A program made the translations under genes and the position numbers. 64,000 bases of DNA from contig JAUJMS010000004.1 of NCBI GenBank assembly GCA_030446745.1, positions 1-64,000 on the forward strand. The letters run 5' to 3'. The notes under the pieces were generated by a model, which made no database searches, was not told the origin of the DNA, and worked only from the letters and a program-made list of their open reading frames with translations. The DNA is from Egibacteraceae bacterium (GTDB taxonomy: Bacteria; Actinomycetota; Nitriliruptoria; Euzebyales; Egibacteraceae). Each line of letters opens with the position of its first letter. The first letter of the stretch is position 1. This document shows, piece by piece, positions 18,200 to 26,910 of this stretch.

Positions 18200-19459
18200 C
18201 TACTTCCTCTGGACCAACACCGGGTCGAGCCACCGGACGACACCCCGAAAATCAACCCCGCGTACGACAGGCTCGGGGGTGAGCGCGTCGTCGACCAGGT
18301 ACGTCGTCCGCGGCACTGGCTCCATCTCCTGCCGTGGCGGATCGATGGAAACCAGGATGCGCTGGCCGTCGGAGGACGGTGAAACGACGGCACCTCCGAT
18401 CCCGGTGTTCTTGCCGACGGGCAGTGGGAGGCGCAGACGTTCCTTGAAGGTGGCGCCGTCGAGCACCACGAGGTCAGGAACCTGATCGAGCATGTCGTTG
18501 TCCTCGACGAAGGCGAGCAGCGTGCGGTCGGGTGTCGCGGTCAGGCCCTCGATGGCGGCGTTCGGTCCCCCTTTGCCGCCGCCGTCGTAGACCGCGTCCG
18601 GGAACGGGAAGGTGTCGTCGTCGTCGGGCCACCGGTACAGGCTGCACAGCAAATGGCAGCTGGCGATGACATGGCCGTCGACCACGGGTGCGGGGCCCAC
18701 AGACCACGATTCGTAGGCACCTTCGGTCGCGACCAGTTCCGGTCCAGCGGCGCCATCCAGGGGGACGGCGAAAAAGCGTTCGGTGATGCTCTCGTCATAC
18801 CGCTTGGCCGGGCGCGTGGAGAACAGAATCGAGCCGTCAGGGTCGACACCGCGCAGGGTCAGGTCCGTCTTGCCCGCGGCAGCCGGATCAGTGACGTAAT
18901 CCAGGCGTCTTTCGGTGCTGCCGTGCAGCGGTTCCCAGACGACGTCGCCGGAGCGCGTCTGCAGGACCAGTCCGCTGCGGGTGTCGGGAAACGCAGCGGT
19001 GACCGGTTCCGGCCACGTCAGGTCTGCGCCGGCGCTGTCGATCAAGAAAAGACCGTCGTCGCCCGGCCCGTAGGCCATCACCGTTGCACCTAGCTTCCGC
19101 GGGTCGATGGATTCGACCACGGGGGGAGGCGCCTTCGCACTCTGCGAGGGTCGGGGGGTCGACGACGGCGCAACGGTCGGTTCCGGCGTCGGCGACGGCG
19201 TGACGCTCGGCTGGGGCGTCGGTGACGTCGTCGCAGTCGGCGGCGCGGCGGGGGCGAACTCGACGTTGCTGCGGCTCATGCCCTGGAAGCCGAGGACCGC
19301 GACAACGCCGATCGACAACGTGGCTGCCGCCACCGCCGCCTGTTGCACCGACCGCCGGCGGCGCCCCCGCTGCATCACCCGCTGCAGGTCAGCCTCGGGC
19401 TCGCCAAGCTCAGCGCCCACGGTGTCGAAGTGCTGTCGCAGCCGGCGCTCAAGCGTCAT
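18200..19459 (-). CDS. membrane-anchored putative anti-sigma/regulator partner of SigE-type sigma factor
   Basis: 419 residues, one membrane span. Residues 1-38 are basic and cytoplasmic (LERRLRQHFDTVGAELGEPE). A span follows (AAVAAATLSIGVVAVLGF), then a Pro/Thr/Ser linker and a ~290-residue outside domain with propeller-like DGS/DDG turns. The ATG at 19459 overlaps the end of the sigma gene by 11 bases and has GGAG six bases before it. This coupling, and the position of such genes behind SigE-family sigma factors in actinobacteria, suggest a regulatory partner. Binding to the sigma factor is inferred only. Confidence 0.6.
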   Translation of the reverse strand: MTLERRLRQHFDTVGAELGEPEADLQRVMQRGRRRRSVQQAAVAAATLSIGVVAVLGFQGMSRSNVEFAPAAPPTATTSPTPQPSVTPSPTPEPTVAPSSTPRPSQSAKAPPPVVESIDPRKLGATVMAYGPGDDGLFLIDSAGADLTWPEPVTAAFPDTRSGLVLQTRSGDVVWEPLHGSTERRLDYVTDPAAAGKTDLTLRGVDPDGSILFSTRPAKRYDESITERFFAVPLDGAAGPELVATEGAYESWSVGPAPVVDGHVIASCHLLCSLYRWPDDDDTFPFPDAVYDGGGKGGPNAAIEGLTATPDRTLLAFVEDNDMLDQVPDLVVLDGATFKERLRLPLPVGKNTGIGGAVVSPSSDGQRILVSIDPPRQEMEPVPRTTYLVDDALTPEPVVRGVDFRGVVRWLDPVLVQRK

Positions 19460-19958
19460 GGTCGTCTCCAAGGGATGTCCGAAGCGTCGCGAGTGCGCGG
19501 TGCAGGCGGCTCTTGACGGTGCCGACGGGCACGTCCAGTGCGACGGCGATCTGCTCGAGCGACCAGTCGAGGTCGAAGCGCAGGACGACGACCGCCCGCG
19601 ACCGGCTCGGTAGCGCAGCCACCGCTGCTGCCACTTCGGGGTCGGGCAGCTGCAGTTCGGCCGTCTGGGGACGGTTGTCGGTCCGCCGGCTCCGTGCGCT
19701 GATCCTCCGCGTCCGGGAGATCGCCCAGTTCAAGCCGACGCGATAGACCCACCCGGCCGGGTTGTCGTAGCGCGAGAGGCGGCTCCAGCGCTGGTACGCG
19801 CGAACCATCGCCTCGTCGACGGCCTCGGCCGCCAGATCTCGATCCGCAAGGGTCAGCGCCAACGCCCGGTACAACGTCGCGCGCTCGCGCCGGTAAAAGG
19901 CGTCAAAGCCGGCGGTCCCCGTCACCGCTCGCACCCGCGCCGTGGTTGCGCCGACCAT
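19449..19958 (-). CDS. ECF RNA polymerase sigma factor, SigE family
   Basis: 169 residues. Region 2 is FDAFYRRERATLYRALALTL, DEAMVRAYQRWSRL, NPAGWVYRVGLNWA. Region 4 is LPSRSRAVVVLRFDLDWSLE, VPVGTVKSRLHRAL (helix-turn-helix contacting the -35 box). It is an extracytoplasmic-function sigma factor of the actinobacterial SigE group, without extra domains. It is followed, with an 11-base overlap, by a membrane protein. A GGAACC/CGTGTA pair 39 bases upstream suggests autoregulation. Confidence 0.85.
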   Translation of the reverse strand: MVGATTARVRAVTGTAGFDAFYRRERATLYRALALTLADRDLAAEAVDEAMVRAYQRWSRLSRYDNPAGWVYRVGLNWAISRTRRISARSRRTDNRPQTAELQLPDPEVAAAVAALPSRSRAVVVLRFDLDWSLEQIAVALDVPVGTVKSRLHRALATLRTSLGDDHDA

Positions 19959-19996
19959 CCGCGTTCCTTCCGGATCAGCCCAGCATCGTCACGGGA

Positions 19997-20024
19997 TACA
20001 CGCGTGACCAGCCCGAAAGGTTCC
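19997..20024 (-). promoter_or_regulatory. candidate ECF-type promoter of the SigE-family gene
   Basis: On the minus strand GGAACC (20024-20019) is followed by CGTGTA (20002-19997). Seventeen bases separate GGAAC from CGT. GGAAC with a CGT-type -10 is the general ECF promoter consensus. It ends 38 bases before the start codon, so self-activation is plausible. Confidence 0.45.
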
Positions 20025-20145
20025 ATTGACGCTGCGCCCCCACACAGATGTCAGGCGGTCGCCCCCTCAGCGCGATTGACGGCATCCTTCATACCGGGCG
20101 GTGGATCAGCCCTCCACTGTCTCTTCCGTCAGCAAGGAGACCCCG

Positions 20146-20662
20146 GTATGGCCTATCGCGTCGTCCAGTGGAGCACCGGCCCCGACGACGACGTTGTCGC
20201 GCGGGCGGTCATCGATCACCCGGACCTCGACTTGATCGGTGTCCTCACCGGCGGCGCCGAAGACCCAGCGCCCAACGACTACCAGACGCCGGCCATACCG
20301 GCGACGCACGACCTCGACACGCTCCTGGCTTTGATCCCCGATTGCATCCTGATCAGCGGAACTCCGCCCCCGGGCGAGGCTCTGCCGCAACTCGTCCGCA
20401 TCCTCACGTCGGGCGCCAACGTCGTCGCCTTGTCGACGGTGGTACCGGAAGACCCGCATGATCGCGACCTCTTCCTGGCGTGGGCGCAGGCGGCGGCCGA
20501 GAAGGGGCGTCGTCGTTCCTGGCAGCGGGGGAAGCCACCACCAGCGCGGCCGCACTGACCGACGTCATCGTTGCCGTCTGCAGGGCGCGCCCCGGTGTGC
20601 TCGCCGTCGCCGAGGTGCAGCCGCACGAACTCCCAGCGGCTGACGGACCAGGTGGTGAATAG
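20146..20662 (+). pseudogene. dihydrodipicolinate-reductase-like NAD(P)-binding protein, frameshifted and short
   Basis: From the ATG at 20146 (AAGGAGAC before it) the plus strand reads MAYRVVQWSTGPDDDVVARA, VIDHPDLDLIGVLTG. This resembles the N-terminus of DapB-like amine dehydrogenase relatives, although the usual GxGxxG is here STGPDDDV. LIPDCILISGTPP and TSGANVVALSTVVP follow. A break near 20515 moves the frame to SFLAAGEATTSAAALTDVIV, and a stop follows at 20662. It is only half the usual length of ~350 residues. The missing NAD(P) glycines and early end suggest a non-functional or divergent protein. Confidence 0.45.
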
Positions 20663-20709
20663 TTCGATTTCGCCATGGTGAAGACTGCCGGCCCCTGCTT
20701 TTCTCGGAC

Positions 20710-20964
20710 GTGGCGGATTTCCAAATGGGGTGGGACGTGGCCGACGGCCTCGACATGCTGCGCAGCCGGCGCGGGGAGCAGATGGTTTCGTTCAGCGACG
20801 TTGCTGACCACCTGTTCGACTACTGCGATCTGCACCCCGACGCAGCCGCAACGCTGCACAACTTTGCCGCCTTCCTGACGGCCGTCGAGCACCTCCCGCA
20901 CGACCACGACGCGGACCCGCAGCGCGGCCTCCCGCGGCTGGCAGCGTTGTCCTCTATCCGGTGA
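20710..20964 (+). CDS. hypothetical protein
   Basis: 84 codons starting MADFQMGWDVADGLDMLRSR and containing VSFSDVADHLFDYCDLHPDA, ATLHNFAAFLTAVEHLPHDH. I do not recognise it. It is in the same frame as the preceding DapB-like gene and could be its displaced C-terminus. It overlaps the end of the convergent LLM gene by 11 bases. Composition is normal for the region. Confidence 0.35.
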   Translation: MADFQMGWDVADGLDMLRSRRGEQMVSFSDVADHLFDYCDLHPDAAATLHNFAAFLTAVEHLPHDHDADPQRGLPRLAALSSIR

Positions 20965-21798
20965 AGGCTGCGGCGATCGCCGCATAGCTGTCGAGAAACG
21001 GCAGGACCTCAGCGGCCGGACCGGGGGCGCGTAGGCGACGACCTCGGTCGCCCCCACCTTCGCGAAGTGCTCGAACTTGGCGGCGTCGGGTGTCGACCCA
21101 AGCGGAACGATGTCGAGTTCTGCCGGATCTCGCCCTGCCGCGTCACAGGCGCAGTGCAGTTCCTCCAACCCCGCCGCCAGGCCGCGCCCACCGATGGGCA
21201 TCCACCCGTCGGCGTACTCGACCACGTGGGCGAAATTACGGGGGCCCGCCCCGGCGCCCAGCCAGATCGGCGGGTGAGGGTTCTGCACCGGCTTCGGCCA
21301 CTGCCACGCCGCGTCGAACGCCACATGAGTACCGTCATACGACGCTGCCTCGTCCGTCCAGAGCCGGCGCATGGCGAGGACGTGCTCTCGGGCTGTCTCC
21401 CGCCGCTGCGACCACGTCACGGCGTGGTCCGCGGCTTCTTCCCGGTTCCACCCAAAGCCCACGCCGAATGTGAAGCGCCCGTCCGACAGCAGATCGAGCG
21501 TCGCCACCTGCTTGGCCGTCACGATCGGGTCTCGCTGCGCGACCAGACAGATTGCCGTCCCCACCCGGAGACGCTCCGTCGCGGCTGCCGCCGCCGTCAA
21601 CGCGACGAACGGGTCGAGGCAACGGGCGTAGTGGTCCGGCAGCGGCTCCCCCATCGGCGCGGGCGTCTCGCGGCTGATCGGAATGTGCGTGTGCTCGGGG
21701 AGGTACAGCGCCCAGAAACCACGGCCCTCGCACTCGCGCGCCATGTCCGCAGGCCCGATGGTCCGGTCGGTGAGAAACATCGACACGCTGAAGCGCAT
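20954..21798 (-). CDS. LLM-class F420-dependent oxidoreductase
   Basis: TIM-barrel luciferase-like enzyme of ~280 residues. MRFSVSMFLTDRTIGPADMA, FWALYLPEHTHIPISRETP, LRVGTAICLVAQRDPIVTAK, LDLLSDGRFTFGVGFGWNRE and PHPPIWLGAGAGPRN are family blocks, including the VGFGWN cofactor region. One frame break near 21030 separates GATEVVAYAPP from the end GPAAEVLPFLDSYAAIAAAF and TAG at 20954. ATG 21798 has GGAG eight bases upstream. It follows an SDR gene by 4 bases, so they form an operon. The substrate is unknown. Confidence 0.85.
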
Positions 21799-21802
21799 AG
21801 GG

Positions 21803-22582
21803 CTACTCCTGCGGCTTCGCAGCGGGCTCGGCGCCTGCGGCCTTCTCGCCACCCCCGTGCACGTCGATGTTCGCGCCGCTGATGTACTGCGCGAGCGGCG
21901 ACGCGAGGAAGACGCACGCGTCGGCCACATCCTTTGGCGTGCCCAAGCGCCCGAGCGGCACTGTCGCCGCCGCGCTGGCAATCGCCATCTCGTTGTCGTA
22001 GTGCAGGTGCGCCTGTTCGGTGAGGATCAGGCCGGCGCTGACGCAGTTCACACGGACCTTCGGCGCCCACTCGACGGCGAGTGATGCCGTGAGGTTGACC
22101 AGCCCCGCCTTCGCAGCGCCGTAGGCGGCCGTCCCCGGGCTGGCGCGCAACGCGGTGACGCTGCCGATGTTGATGATGCAACCGCCGTCGGGCTGGGTCT
22201 GCATCATCTCGTTGGCCCGCTGGCCGCAGGTCAGGGCAGCCTGGAGGTTGAGCATGGCCATCGCCGCGGCGTAGCGCATCGATGCCGTTGCCGCCTCGGT
22301 GCTGGGCGATCCGCCGGCGTGGCTGATCAGGACGTCGAGCCCGCCGTGGTCGGCGGCAAGCCGGTCGAACAACATCTCGACGTCGCGAGCCTCTCGAACG
22401 TCGGCGGCGATGAATGAGGCGGTCCGGCCGTCAGAGGATGGAAGCTCATCGGGTTCGTTGCCGCCGCAGATCACCACCTCGGCGCCGGCTTCCAGGAACC
22501 GCTGGGCGATCCCGCGACCAACGCCCCGGCCTCCACCGGTCACCAGGACCCGGCGCCCGGACAAGTCCATGTGCAACACCAT
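21803..22582 (-). CDS. short-chain dehydrogenase/reductase (SDR)
   Basis: 259 residues, intact. Rossmann glycine motif TGGGRGVGRG (~16-24), catalytic Ser 141 (INIGSVTA), Tyr 154 and Lys 158 (YGAAKAG). The structural NNAG motif is changed to SHAG (88-90). A C-terminal GANIDVHGGG is typical of classical SDRs, followed by a 15-residue Ala/Pro/Glu tail. The gene lies 4 bases before the LLM gene, so the two probably act in one oxidative pathway. Substrate not predictable. Confidence 0.85.
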   Translation of the reverse strand: MVLHMDLSGRRVLVTGGGRGVGRGIAQRFLEAGAEVVICGGNEPDELPSSDGRTASFIAADVREARDVEMLFDRLAADHGGLDVLISHAGGSPSTEAATASMRYAAAMAMLNLQAALTCGQRANEMMQTQPDGGCIINIGSVTALRASPGTAAYGAAKAGLVNLTASLAVEWAPKVRVNCVSAGLILTEQAHLHYDNEMAIASAAATVPLGRLGTPKDVADACVFLASPLAQYISGANIDVHGGGEKAAGAEPAAKPQE

Positions 22583-22706
22583 GCAGCGTCCTCTCAGTCG
22601 GCTGGACGGTATCGCGCCGCGGTGCCCAGGGGTGGCCGGTTCGCGCGGCGCCGCCTATGGTGACCGCTGTCTGGCAGCGGGCCGGACGGTCGAGGTGGAG
22701 TTGGCA

Positions 22707-23675
22707 ATGACAGATCTTGCAGCACCCGTGGACGTGCGACTCGAGCAGTACCGCCGGGAACTCACCGCCTACTGCTACCGGATGCTGGCCTCGGGGTCCG
22801 AGACCGAGGACGCCGTTCAGGAAACCATGGTGCGAGCGTGGCGCAGCTTTGATCGCTTCGAGGGGCGGGCGTCACTGCGGTCGTGGCTCTACCGCATCGC
22901 GACCAACGTGTGCCTCGACATGCTCAAAAGTGGGCAGCGGCGGGCGCGACCGATGGATCTGGGACCGGCGTCGAGTGCTGACGCGACGCTGGGCGAAGCG
23001 CTGCCGGAGGTGACGTGGATCGAGCCGATGCCCGACGCACGGATCCTGTCCAGCGAGGGCGACCCGGGAGAGCTCGCCGCGGAACGCGACACGGTCCGGC
23101 TGGCGTTCGTGGCGGCGCTGCAGCACCTCCCGCCTCGCCAGCGCGCTGTGCTGATCCTGCGCGAGGTTCTGCGGTGGAAGGCCGAAGAGGTTGCCCAACT
23201 GCTGGACACGACGGTCGCCTCGGTCAACAGCGCGCTGCAGCGCGCCCGCGCCACCATGGCTTCCACGACCGTCGCCGCAACGCCGTCGGAGCCGACGGAC
23301 GCCGAGCAGCGCAAGCTGCTGGACCGCTACGTGGCTGCATTCGAGAGCTACGACATGGACGCGCTCACGTCCCTGCTGCGCGAGGACGCGGCCTGGAACA
23401 TGCCGCCGTACGAGCTGTGGCTCCAGACGCACGAGGATGTCGTCAAGTGGTGCCTCGGACCGGGCATCGGCTGCCGTGGTTCACGCCTGATTCCGACCAC
23501 GGCGAACGGCATGCCGGCGTTCGGGCAGTACAAGCCGGCGCCCCGGGGTGGTCTTGAGCCGTGGTCGCTGCAGGTACTGGAGATCTCAGGCGGGGAGATC
23601 ACCGGGATCTCCTTCTTCCTGGACACCCCGCGGATGTTCCCGCTCTTCGGCCTCCCCGCCCGCCTCGAGGGGTAG
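22707..23675 (+). CDS. ECF sigma factor with C-terminal SnoaL-like domain (TIGR02960 type)
   Basis: 322 residues, intact. Region 2: YRRELTAYCYRMLASGSETE, DAVQETMVRAWRSFDRFEGR, WLYRIATNVCLDML. Region 4: LQHLPPRQRAVLILREVLRW, TTVASVNSALQRARATM. The C-terminal ~115 residues (LLDRYVAAFESYDMDALTSL, EDAAWNMPPYELW) form a SnoaL/NTF2-like domain, as in the ECF group TIGR02960. There such domains regulate the sigma factor in place of an anti-sigma. The ATG at 22707 has GTGGAG upstream. Its 3' end overlaps a convergent STAS gene. Confidence 0.85.
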   Translation: MTDLAAPVDVRLEQYRRELTAYCYRMLASGSETEDAVQETMVRAWRSFDRFEGRASLRSWLYRIATNVCLDMLKSGQRRARPMDLGPASSADATLGEALPEVTWIEPMPDARILSSEGDPGELAAERDTVRLAFVAALQHLPPRQRAVLILREVLRWKAEEVAQLLDTTVASVNSALQRARATMASTTVAATPSEPTDAEQRKLLDRYVAAFESYDMDALTSLLREDAAWNMPPYELWLQTHEDVVKWCLGPGIGCRGSRLIPTTANGMPAFGQYKPAPRGGLEPWSLQVLEISGGEITGISFFLDTPRMFPLFGLPARLEG

Positions 23676-23876
23676 GTAGGAGTCCACCGGCAGGGCTTCG
23701 CTGAGCCCGGCGAGGGCCACCAGGTCTTGCAGTGCTTGCGGGCACCTCTGCAGCCGGATCTCACACCCGGCGCGCTGGGCCACCAACTGCATCCTCGCCA
23801 GGACAGCAACCGTGCCCAAATCTGCCTCGGCACAGGAACTGACGTCACAGCGCAGAACCTCGGCGCGGCCGGCCAC
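23586..23876 (-). CDS. small STAS-domain protein (anti-sigma-antagonist-like)
   Basis: 96 residues from a GTG at 23876. The pattern LRCDVSSCAEADLGTVAVLA, RMQLVAQRAGCEIRLQRC and LQDLVALAGLSEALPV matches short STAS/MlaB-like proteins. The last ~30 codons (GGEAEEREHPRGVQEEGDPG) lie on the opposite strand of the end of the convergent sigma-factor gene. I recall STAS proteins with this same tail downstream of TIGR02960 sigma genes, but could not check. Role unknown, possibly regulation of the neighbour. Confidence 0.55.
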   Translation of the reverse strand: MAGRAEVLRCDVSSCAEADLGTVAVLARMQLVAQRAGCEIRLQRCPQALQDLVALAGLSEALPVDSYLPLEAGGEAEEREHPRGVQEEGDPGDLPA

Positions 23877-23888
23877 GGCGCAACGGCG

Positions 23889-24692
23889 TCAGCGGCTGGC
23901 GGCGCGCTTGTACTGCCGTGTCGACAACGGGATGAAGATCGCCAGGATCACCACCACCCAGATCAGCGTGTAGAGCACCGGGTGCTGCAGCGACCACGCC
24001 TGTGACACCGGCAGGCCCTCCGGGAGATTGCCGAACAGCTGGCGCACCCCGCGGGCGAGAGCCGAGACGGGGTTCCACTCGGCGAAGACGCGCAGGACGG
24101 TCGGCAGATTCTGGCTGGGCACGAACGTGTCCGCGATGAACGTCAGCGGGAAGATCACCATGAACGACGCGTTGTTGATCACCTCGACGCTTGGCACCAG
24201 CAGCCCGATGTAGGCCATGATCCACGAGAACGAGTACGCGAACACCAGCAACAGCAGGAATCCGCCCAGCGCCTCCGGCACCGACGTGTGAATGCGCCAC
24301 CCGACGACCAGCCCGGTCAGGGTCATCATGACGATGGAGATCAGGTTGTAGAGGATGTCGCTGGCTGTGCGGCCGATGAGCACCGAAGACCGGGTCATGG
24401 GCAGCGATCGGAACCGGTCGATCACGCCCTTTGTCATGTCCTCCGCCATGCCGACGCCGGTGAAGGTCGACCCGAAGATGACGGTCTGGGTGAAGATCCC
24501 GGCCATGAGGAATTCGCGGTAGTCCACGCCGGGAATCTCGATCGAGCTGCCGAAGACGTAGGCGAACATCAGCACGAACATGATCGGCGAGAGCAGGGTC
24601 CAGATCAGGATCTCAGGGACGCGCTTGATCTTGATCAGGTTGCGCTTCGCGACGACGGCGCCGTCGCCGAGGGCATGGGTGATCGAGCTCAT
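23889..24692 (-). CDS. ABC-2-type transporter permease, DrrB family
   Basis: 267 residues, six predicted membrane spans. Examples are ILIWTLLSPIMFVLMFAYVF, GGFLLLLVFAYSFSWIMAYI and LYTLIWVVVILAIFIPL. FGSSIEIPGVDYREFLMAGI, DMTKGVIDRFRSLPMTR and ADTFVPSQNLPTVLRVFAEW, NPVSALARGVR are typical of DrrB-like permeases, which export drugs or lipids with a DrrA ATPase. The ATG overlaps the stop of the ATPase gene (ATGA), so the pair is coupled. Cargo unknown. Confidence 0.88.
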   Translation of the reverse strand: MSSITHALGDGAVVAKRNLIKIKRVPEILIWTLLSPIMFVLMFAYVFGSSIEIPGVDYREFLMAGIFTQTVIFGSTFTGVGMAEDMTKGVIDRFRSLPMTRSSVLIGRTASDILYNLISIVMMTLTGLVVGWRIHTSVPEALGGFLLLLVFAYSFSWIMAYIGLLVPSVEVINNASFMVIFPLTFIADTFVPSQNLPTVLRVFAEWNPVSALARGVRQLFGNLPEGLPVSQAWSLQHPVLYTLIWVVVILAIFIPLSTRQYKRAASR

Positions 24693-25711
24693 CGAACAAG
24701 CTCCTTCGCGTTTTGGGTGGTCTGGGTCTTGGGCTTGGTCTTGCCGTCGTCCGCGGTGTCGGGCGCAGCCCGCTCCGCGGCGTGACCCGTCAGCGTGAGG
24801 AACACGTCGTCAAGGGTCGGCCGCCGCAGGCCCACGTCGAGCACGGCGATGCGTTCCTCGTCCAACCGCCGCAACGCCGCCATCAGGGATGACGGCCCGT
24901 CCGTCACGGGCGCGGTGACCTTGCGGTTGTGGTCGTCGACGAGCACCTCGCCGACGGCAACGGCGGCCAGTGCCTCCCGCGCGACCGGCATGTCGGCCTC
25001 CGCAGCGACGACGACCTCGATGCGCTCACCGCCGACCTGCGCCTTCAACTCGTCGGAACGGCCCCGCGCGATCGCCTTCCCGCGGTCGATGACGACGATG
25101 TCGTCGGCCAGACGATCGGCCTCTTCCAGGTACTGCGTGGTCATCAGCAGTGTCGTTCCTCCGCGCACCAGACCACGGATGACGTCCCACATGGTCGTCC
25201 GGCTGCCGGGGTCGAGCCCGGTGGTCGGTTCGTCGAGGAACAGGACCTTCGGCTTGGCAACCAAGGCGGCCGCCAGGTCCAGCCGCCGGCGCATGCCCCC
25301 GGAGTAGGTCTTGACCGGACGGTCGCCGGCGTCGCTGAGGTCGAACTGCTCGAGCAGTTCTCGCGCCCGCACCTGCGACGGCCGCTTGCCCATCCGGTAG
25401 AGGCGGCCGACCATGTCGAGGTTCTCGTAGCCCGTGAGGTACTCGTCGACCGCCGCGTACTGTCCGGAGAGGCCGATCAGCTTGCGGACCTCCTCCGGAT
25501 CGTCGATCACGTCGATGCCGGCGACGGTGGCCGTGCCGCCGTCGGGCTGGAGCAGGGTCGTGAGCACCCGGACCGCCGTGGTCTTCCCCGCGCCGTTGGG
25601 ACCCAGCAGCCCCAGCACGGTTCCCTCCGGAACCGTCAGATCCAGCCCGTCGAGTGCGACGACGTCGCCGTAGCGCTTCGTCAGACCGGACGCTTCGATG
25701 ATGTTTCCCAT
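24689..25711 (-). CDS. ABC transporter ATP-binding protein, DrrA family
   Basis: 340 residues. Walker A GPNGAGKTT (~38-46), Q-loop LSGQYAAVDEYLTG, signature YSGGMRRRLDLA, Walker B VLFLDEPTTGLDP, and the switch His replaced by Gln in LLMTTQYLEEADRL. The replaced His is common in DrrA-type ATPases. The C-terminal DUF4162-like domain ends RRPTLDDVFLTLTGH. It powers the permease encoded immediately downstream with a 4-base overlap. MGNIIEASGL at 25711 is the only good start. Confidence 0.9.
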   Translation of the reverse strand: MGNIIEASGLTKRYGDVVALDGLDLTVPEGTVLGLLGPNGAGKTTAVRVLTTLLQPDGGTATVAGIDVIDDPEEVRKLIGLSGQYAAVDEYLTGYENLDMVGRLYRMGKRPSQVRARELLEQFDLSDAGDRPVKTYSGGMRRRLDLAAALVAKPKVLFLDEPTTGLDPGSRTTMWDVIRGLVRGGTTLLMTTQYLEEADRLADDIVVIDRGKAIARGRSDELKAQVGGERIEVVVAAEADMPVAREALAAVAVGEVLVDDHNRKVTAPVTDGPSSLMAALRRLDEERIAVLDVGLRRPTLDDVFLTLTGHAAERAAPDTADDGKTKPKTQTTQNAKELVR

Positions 25712-25811
25712 GTGCCTCGCTCCCGCTTCGCAACAGCCCGCGCTGATGCCAGTTGTGACCCCGCAGCAGAGTCAAACTCATCGGTGCGACAGCAAATTCC
25801 TGCGGGCTACC

Positions 25812-26222
25812 TCAGCCGCGTTTGCCCAGGCGGCCCCGAACCGCCCGCGCACTGCGCCATGTGGCATAGCCAGCGGCTGTTCCGGCCGCGGCGCCCACGA
25901 CCAGCAGCGCCACCGACAGCCCCGGCCTCGCGCCGCTGACGGCGCCGCGAGCCGGGACTGCCGCACGACCTCTGACGCCTGGGTGTTCCGCCTGTTGCAG
26001 GAGTGTATCCAGCAGGCCTTCGGGCGGCGCGGCGGGCTCGGCCGCCGCGGCTGCACCGAGTCCGGTCAGCCCCGCGGCGACAGCACGCTGGCGCTCGAGT
26101 TCGGGGCCGCACTGCGGGCAACGGCGGACGTGCAGCGCGAGTAGCCGCCGCCGCCACCGCGGCAGCGTCTGGGCGACCAGCCCCGGCAGTTGCGCCTGCA
26201 CCTCTGCGCAGATCCTGTTCAT
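25812..26222 (-). CDS. anti-sigma factor with zinc-finger-like (ZAS/zf-HC2) N-terminus and one membrane span
   Basis: 136 residues. The N-terminus has the HxxxCxxC of anti-sigma zinc domains (LHVRRCPQC, ~30-38). A Pro/Ala linker and one span (GLSVALLVVGAAAGTAAGYA) follow. The C-terminus is short and basic (GRLGKRG). The ATG overlaps the stop of the adjoining sigma gene (26219-26222). Together with the zinc motif this makes an inner-membrane anti-sigma factor for that sigma likely. The signal sensed is unknown. Confidence 0.7.
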   Translation of the reverse strand: MNRICAEVQAQLPGLVAQTLPRWRRRLLALHVRRCPQCGPELERQRAVAAGLTGLGAAAAAEPAAPPEGLLDTLLQQAEHPGVRGRAAVPARGAVSGARPGLSVALLVVGAAAGTAAGYATWRSARAVRGRLGKRG

Positions 26223-26794
26223 GCGACCACCGAGTCCTGATCGATGCGCTTGCGTAGCGCGGCGTGTGCCCGGTGCAGCCGGACCTTCACCGCGCTCTCG
26301 CTGATGCCGAGCATTGCCGCAGTCTCCTTCGTCGACAGCCCCTGCACGTCGCGCAGCACCACGACTGCCCGAGCGTCCGGCGGCAGTTCGTCGATCGCGG
26401 CCGCGACACGGCGCGCCTGATCGAGGTCTTCGATCCGGTCTTGCGTGTCGTCGTCCGACGCGAGTTCGTCAGGCGAGTCAGGCGCCGCGAAGGCAATCGG
26501 CCCGGCTACCTGACCCCGCGCGCGGATATCGCCACGCCGGCGTTGCGCAGTGGCGCACACGTTGACCGTCACCCGGTGCAGCCACGTCCCGAACGCGGCC
26601 TCGGCGCGGAAGCCCAACACAGATCGCACGACGCGAAGGTAGACCTCCTGGGTGGCGTCCGCTGCGTCCGACGGGTCGGACAGCAGGCGCCGGCACAACG
26701 CATACACAGGCGCGTACGTCGCCTTGATGAGCTCGTCCATGGCGCCCGGTACGCCGCGCTGCACCGCGCGCACCAGTTCAGGGTCGACATCCAC
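26219..26794 (-). CDS. ECF RNA polymerase sigma factor
   Basis: About 191 residues. Region 2: GVPGAMDELIKATYAPVYAL, DAADATQEVYLRVVRSVLGF, FGTWLHRVTVNVC. An acidic linker follows, then region 4: IDELPPDARAVVVLRDVQGL, LGISESAVKVRLHRAHAALR. It is coupled by ATGA to a zinc-type anti-sigma gene. GTG 26794 (VDVDPELVRAVQRG) was chosen because similarity begins there. An ATG at 26863 would add 23 residues. A 100-bp gap with a divergent gene holds its probable promoter. Confidence 0.85.
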   Translation of the reverse strand: MDVDPELVRAVQRGVPGAMDELIKATYAPVYALCRRLLSDPSDAADATQEVYLRVVRSVLGFRAEAAFGTWLHRVTVNVCATAQRRRGDIRARGQVAGPIAFAAPDSPDELASDDDTQDRIEDLDQARRVAAAIDELPPDARAVVVLRDVQGLSTKETAAMLGISESAVKVRLHRAHAALRKRIDQDSVVA

Positions 26795-26910
26795 GCCCCC
26801 ATGGCACCAGAGAAATCTTCCCGAAGTGTGTAACCGATCCCGCGCGGCCGAGTCCAACTTCATGAGCGAGGCAAAGCGCCTCGCCGACCTTCACCGCAGG
26901 AGTGGTGGCC

